From Luminiphilus sp. (GTDB lineage: Bacteria > Pseudomonadota > Gammaproteobacteria > Pseudomonadales > Halieaceae), in assembly GCA_024638905.1 (NCBI GenBank), contig JAHEJH010000089.1, positions 1 through 6,691 on the forward strand: a stretch of 6,691 nt of DNA, in the 5' to 3' direction. Below are positions 4,853-6,691 of this stretch, in pieces. The notes below the pieces were generated by a model that was not told where the DNA came from, made no database searches, and saw only the letters and a list, made by a program, of their open reading frames with translations. Every line of letters begins with the position of its first letter. The stretch's first letter is position 1. The translations under genes and the position numbers were made by a program.

Positions 4853-4867
4853 GTAACGTCCTGTTAC
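4853..4867. promoter_or_regulatory. Palindrome, possible operator of the XRE regulator
   Basis: GTAAC and GTTAC are perfect complements around GTCCT, giving a 15-base dyad of the size bound by Cro/C1-type dimers. It lies 9-14 bases downstream of the possible -10 (4881-4876) on the minus strand, where a bound repressor would cover the transcript start. The role is inferred from position and symmetry only. Confidence 0.3.
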
Positions 4868-4952
4868 CCGCTCAAAGTATCAAATTTCGAGGCAAACTCA
4901 AGCGTAAAATTAGGTCATTTCTGGCCGCGGGCCCCTAACCAGGCGCCCACGC

Positions 4953-5720
4953 CTACATTGTCGGATGCTGGCTGACGGTCCCGCCCTCAACCGGAAACTG
5001 ACCACCGGTGCAGAAACTTGCCTCGTCAGAAGCCAGAAAGAGGGCCATAGCTGCGACTTCCTCTACCGTACCCAAACGATTGAGGGGCGACATTTTCTTG
5101 CAGGCGTCTTCCACCTCAGGCGCCTGCTCGATGGCAGTCTTGAGGATATTGGTGAGCGTTGCGCCGGGGTGAATCGAGTTGCAACGGATATTGAATCCCT
5201 CGTTGGCGCAGTGCACCGCGACCGACTTGGTGAGGCCCACCACGCCCGCCTTGGACGTTGTGTACGCGACATCGGGTATCGCGAGATAAGAGGTGGACGA
5301 CGCCGTATTGATGATGGATCCGCCAGAACTGCCAAAGCTCTCGCGCATTAACGCGATCGCCGTCTGACAACCCAGCATCATCCCCATCAGGTTAATGCTC
5401 ATCAGCTGCTGCCAGGCCTCAACCGTGACGGCGGTGATATCCAGGCCCGTCACGACACCGGCGTTGTTGACCATAATATCGAGCTGAACCTTGTCATCTC
5501 GTATCTTACTATCGAGCGACTGCCAGCTCTCCACCGAACTGACATCAAGCCGAGTGAACTCTGCACCACATTCAGCCGCAACGCGGGATCCGTTGGCCTC
5601 ATCGACGTCGGCGAGGAGGACTTTGGCACCCTCAGCACAGAAGCGCCTGACAATGCCTTCACCGATACCCGAGGCACCTCCCGTGACCACAGCAACTTTG
5701 TTTTGCAATCGATCAGACAT
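4953..5720 (-). CDS. SDR-family NAD(P)-dependent oxidoreductase
   Basis: This is a classical short-chain dehydrogenase/reductase of 255 residues, a cytoplasmic Rossmann-fold enzyme interconverting a hydroxyl and a ketone; the substrate cannot be told from sequence. Numbering is from the chosen start. The cofactor loop is TGGASGIG at 13-20, and the acidic Asp at about 38 (end of the second strand, LLADVD) favours NAD over NADP. NNAG is at 85-88, and the catalytic tetrad is Asn110, Ser141, Tyr153 and Lys157 (YTTSK). HPG follows the active site, and TGGQFPVEGG near 239-248 is the usual C-terminal signature. I prefer the ATG at 5720 (MSDRLQNKVAVVTGG) over one at 5747, since family members start a few residues before the first strand. 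Its Shine-Dalgarno is modest and lies in a palindrome. Confidence 0.93.
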   Translation of the reverse strand: MSDRLQNKVAVVTGGASGIGEGIVRRFCAEGAKVLLADVDEANGSRVAAECGAEFTRLDVSSVESWQSLDSKIRDDKVQLDIMVNNAGVVTGLDITAVTVEAWQQLMSINLMGMMLGCQTAIALMRESFGSSGGSIINTASSTSYLAIPDVAYTTSKAGVVGLTKSVAVHCANEGFNIRCNSIHPGATLTNILKTAIEQAPEVEDACKKMSPLNRLGTVEEVAAMALFLASDEASFCTGGQFPVEGGTVSQHPTM

Positions 5721-5722
5721 CC

Positions 5723-5746
5723 TGCATTCCGCGTTAAGAGAATGCA
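5723..5746 (-). promoter_or_regulatory. Palindrome over the SDR ribosome binding site
   Basis: TGCATTC (5723-5729) and GAATGCA (5740-5746) are perfect 7-base complements separated by 10 bases. They end 2 bases before the preferred SDR start codon. In mRNA this would be a stem-loop with the Shine-Dalgarno-like GGA at its inner edge. In DNA it could be a repressor site. If translation starts at 5747 instead, the element would be coding. Confidence 0.45.
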
Positions 5747-5845
5747 TCGGAGACTAACACCCACGGTCTCACGGTTCAGCCCCGCAGCACCCGTCACCCT
5801 AACCAAGGTGAATACCGGCCGAATGTCACCCAATGCGTCTTTCAT

Positions 5846-5870
5846 ATGGCGTAACGGCCATTTGGCGTAA
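5846..5870. promoter_or_regulatory. Palindrome plus direct repeat in the SDR-MOSC gap
   Basis: ATGGC (5846-5850) and GCCAT (5857-5861) form a 16-base dyad. TGGCGTAA occurs at 5847-5854 and again at 5863-5870, a 16-base period. Another dyad, TCACC (5794-5798) with GGTGA (5807-5811), lies closer to SDR. The elements sit midway between two divergent genes and look like regulator binding sites. No regulator gene of obvious partnership adjoins them. Confidence 0.35.
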
Positions 5871-5894
5871 GGGTATTGGGTCGATGACATTTTC

Positions 5895-5923
5895 TTGAGC
5901 AAAGCCATCCTGCAGTACACTGC
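5895..5923 (+). promoter_or_regulatory. Weak promoter candidate for the MOSC gene
   Basis: TTGAGC (5895-5900), a 15-base spacer and TACACT (5916-5921) resemble a sigma-70 promoter with a short spacer. The -10 overlaps the 12-base dyad GCAGT-AC-ACTGC (5912-5923). The start codon is at 5950. The spacing is suboptimal, so this is only a candidate. Confidence 0.3.
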
Positions 5924-5949
5924 TCTAAACCCCTCGCAAGAGACCCGCT

Positions 5950-6691
5950 ATGAGCAATGCCTCAATCACCAATATTTATCGCTACCCGGTGAAATCCATG
6001 ATGGGAGAAGCATTAAGCGAGGCAGCTATCGGAGAGGCCGGCATCGCTGGCGATCGCGGCTGGGCGGTTCGGGATGAGAAACGTGGCGGCATTCGGGGCG
6101 GAAAGAAAATCCCCCAACTGATGCAGCTGACGGCACAATCCGGGCCCGCGGCGCCGCTCATCATAGCTCCCGATGGGGACTCTGCCTCGGCAAATGCTGA
6201 GGGTATCAACGATTGGCTCAGCGACAAGCTCAATCACCCGGTCACTTTGTGGCCACTGCTCCCTGCCGAGCAGCTGGACCATTATCGGCGCGGCGCGCCC
6301 GACACCGAAGATTTCGAACAGGAGCTGCGCGCGGTATTCGGGCGATTACCGGATGAGCCACTCCCTGATCTCACGGAATTCGAGGAACTGCTCGAGTTTG
6401 AGTCGCCGCCGGGTACCTATTTCGATGCGTTCTCGCTCTCCATCATGAGCCAGCAGTCACTGGCCACCATGAATCAGCTAGACGGTGATTCGCTATTTGA
6501 CGTCCGGCGCTTTAGACCCAACCTGCTGGTGGATATCCCAGACAGCGATCACCCCTTTCCCGAGCAGGCGTGGGTGGGCAAGACATTATCGATAGGCAGT
6601 GTGAAGTTGAAGATTGAGATGACGTGTCCCCGATGCTCCATGACCACACACGGTTTTGATGATCTTCCACAAGATGCGCAAATCATGCGCA
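5950..6691 (+). CDS. MOSC-domain protein (YcbX/mARC-like), 3' end missing
   Basis: The gene starts at the ATG with AAGAG about 9 bases upstream and runs off the right edge after 247 codons without a stop. Residues about 5-100 fit the MOSC N-terminal beta-barrel domain (NIYRYPVKSM at 9-18, GIAGDRGWAV at 31-40). The MOSC domain follows, with FDVRRFRPNLLVD at about 183-195 and the cysteine motif TCPRCSMTT at 225-233. One of these cysteines corresponds to the molybdenum ligand of the superfamily. YcbX and mARC relatives use molybdenum cofactor to reduce N-hydroxylated compounds; YcbX works with a ferredoxin-type domain. Whether a 2Fe-2S domain follows the MOSC domain here cannot be seen. An acidic segment at about 117-151 lies between the domains. 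It diverges from the SDR gene; a functional link is not evident. Confidence 0.9.
   Translation, partial: MSNASITNIYRYPVKSMMGEALSEAAIGEAGIAGDRGWAVRDEKRGGIRGGKKIPQLMQLTAQSGPAAPLIIAPDGDSASANAEGINDWLSDKLNHPVTLWPLLPAEQLDHYRRGAPDTEDFEQELRAVFGRLPDEPLPDLTEFEELLEFESPPGTYFDAFSLSIMSQQSLATMNQLDGDSLFDVRRFRPNLLVDIPDSDHPFPEQAWVGKTLSIGSVKLKIEMTCPRCSMTTHGFDDLPQDAQIMR

Larger units (their letters stand above)
4654..4952 (-). promoter_or_regulatory. Leader/promoter region of the XRE regulator
   Basis: This stretch lies between the SDR stop and the regulator start, both on the minus strand. From upstream it holds a possible -10 GATACT (4881-4876) without a good -35, a GTAAC-N5-GTTAC palindrome (4853-4867), a near-perfect AGGAGGT ribosome binding site (4841-4835) and the small reading frames described separately. 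No clear terminator for the SDR gene is visible, so some transcription could continue from SDR into the regulator. Confidence 0.4.

Noticed and set aside
5721..5747. SDR start at the upstream ATG (nine more residues)
   Set aside because: No Shine-Dalgarno precedes it, and the added residues do not look like the family N-terminus; kept only as an alternative.
5450..5920. 156-codon minus-strand frame across the SDR 5' half and the gap
   Set aside because: It is an out-of-frame shadow of the SDR gene with no recognisable product.

Overview
The window comes from a flagellated gammaproteobacterium, probably marine; I can name the class but not the genus. The evidence is a divergent flgBC / flgAMN arrangement, near-consensus sigma-54 promoters for flagellar genes as in Vibrio and Pseudomonas, a DUF2835-type small protein (a gammaproteobacterial family), and moderately GC-rich coding sequence. 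No mobile element, CRISPR array, tRNA or rRNA is visible.

Flagellar block (1-2646). flgB and the start of flgC run leftward and encode proximal rod proteins. flgA (P-ring chaperone), flgM (anti-sigma-28) and flgN (export chaperone) run rightward. The ~350-base region between flgB and flgA holds a sigma-54 promoter facing each way. Between the two lies a cluster of CGGCAA motifs, which resembles the reported binding sequence of the enhancer-binding protein FlrC of Vibrio (FleR in Pseudomonas). A good sigma-28 promoter sits between flgA and flgM, so flgM and flgN can be made both with the hook-basal-body genes and again after sigma-28 is released. This is the classic FlgM feedback loop. A hairpin that looks like a terminator follows flgN.

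Unknown membrane pair (2872-3761). Two overlapping genes encode four-helix membrane proteins that I do not recognise. The second begins with a peptide resembling the N-terminus of the switch protein FliM, where phosphorylated CheY binds. With flagellar genes next door, this is the most interesting lead for something undescribed.

Regulator block (3910-4833, minus strand). A DUF2835-type protein is preceded by a small XRE-type helix-turn-helix regulator. Upstream of that is an excellent ribosome binding site that opens onto overlapping small reading frames. A palindrome nearby could be the regulator's operator.

Metabolic pair (4953-6691). An SDR-family oxidoreductase (minus) and a MOSC-domain protein (plus, cut by the window end) diverge from a region of about 230 bases that holds several palindromes, one of them directly over the SDR ribosome binding site. 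I see no functional link between this pair and the flagellar genes.
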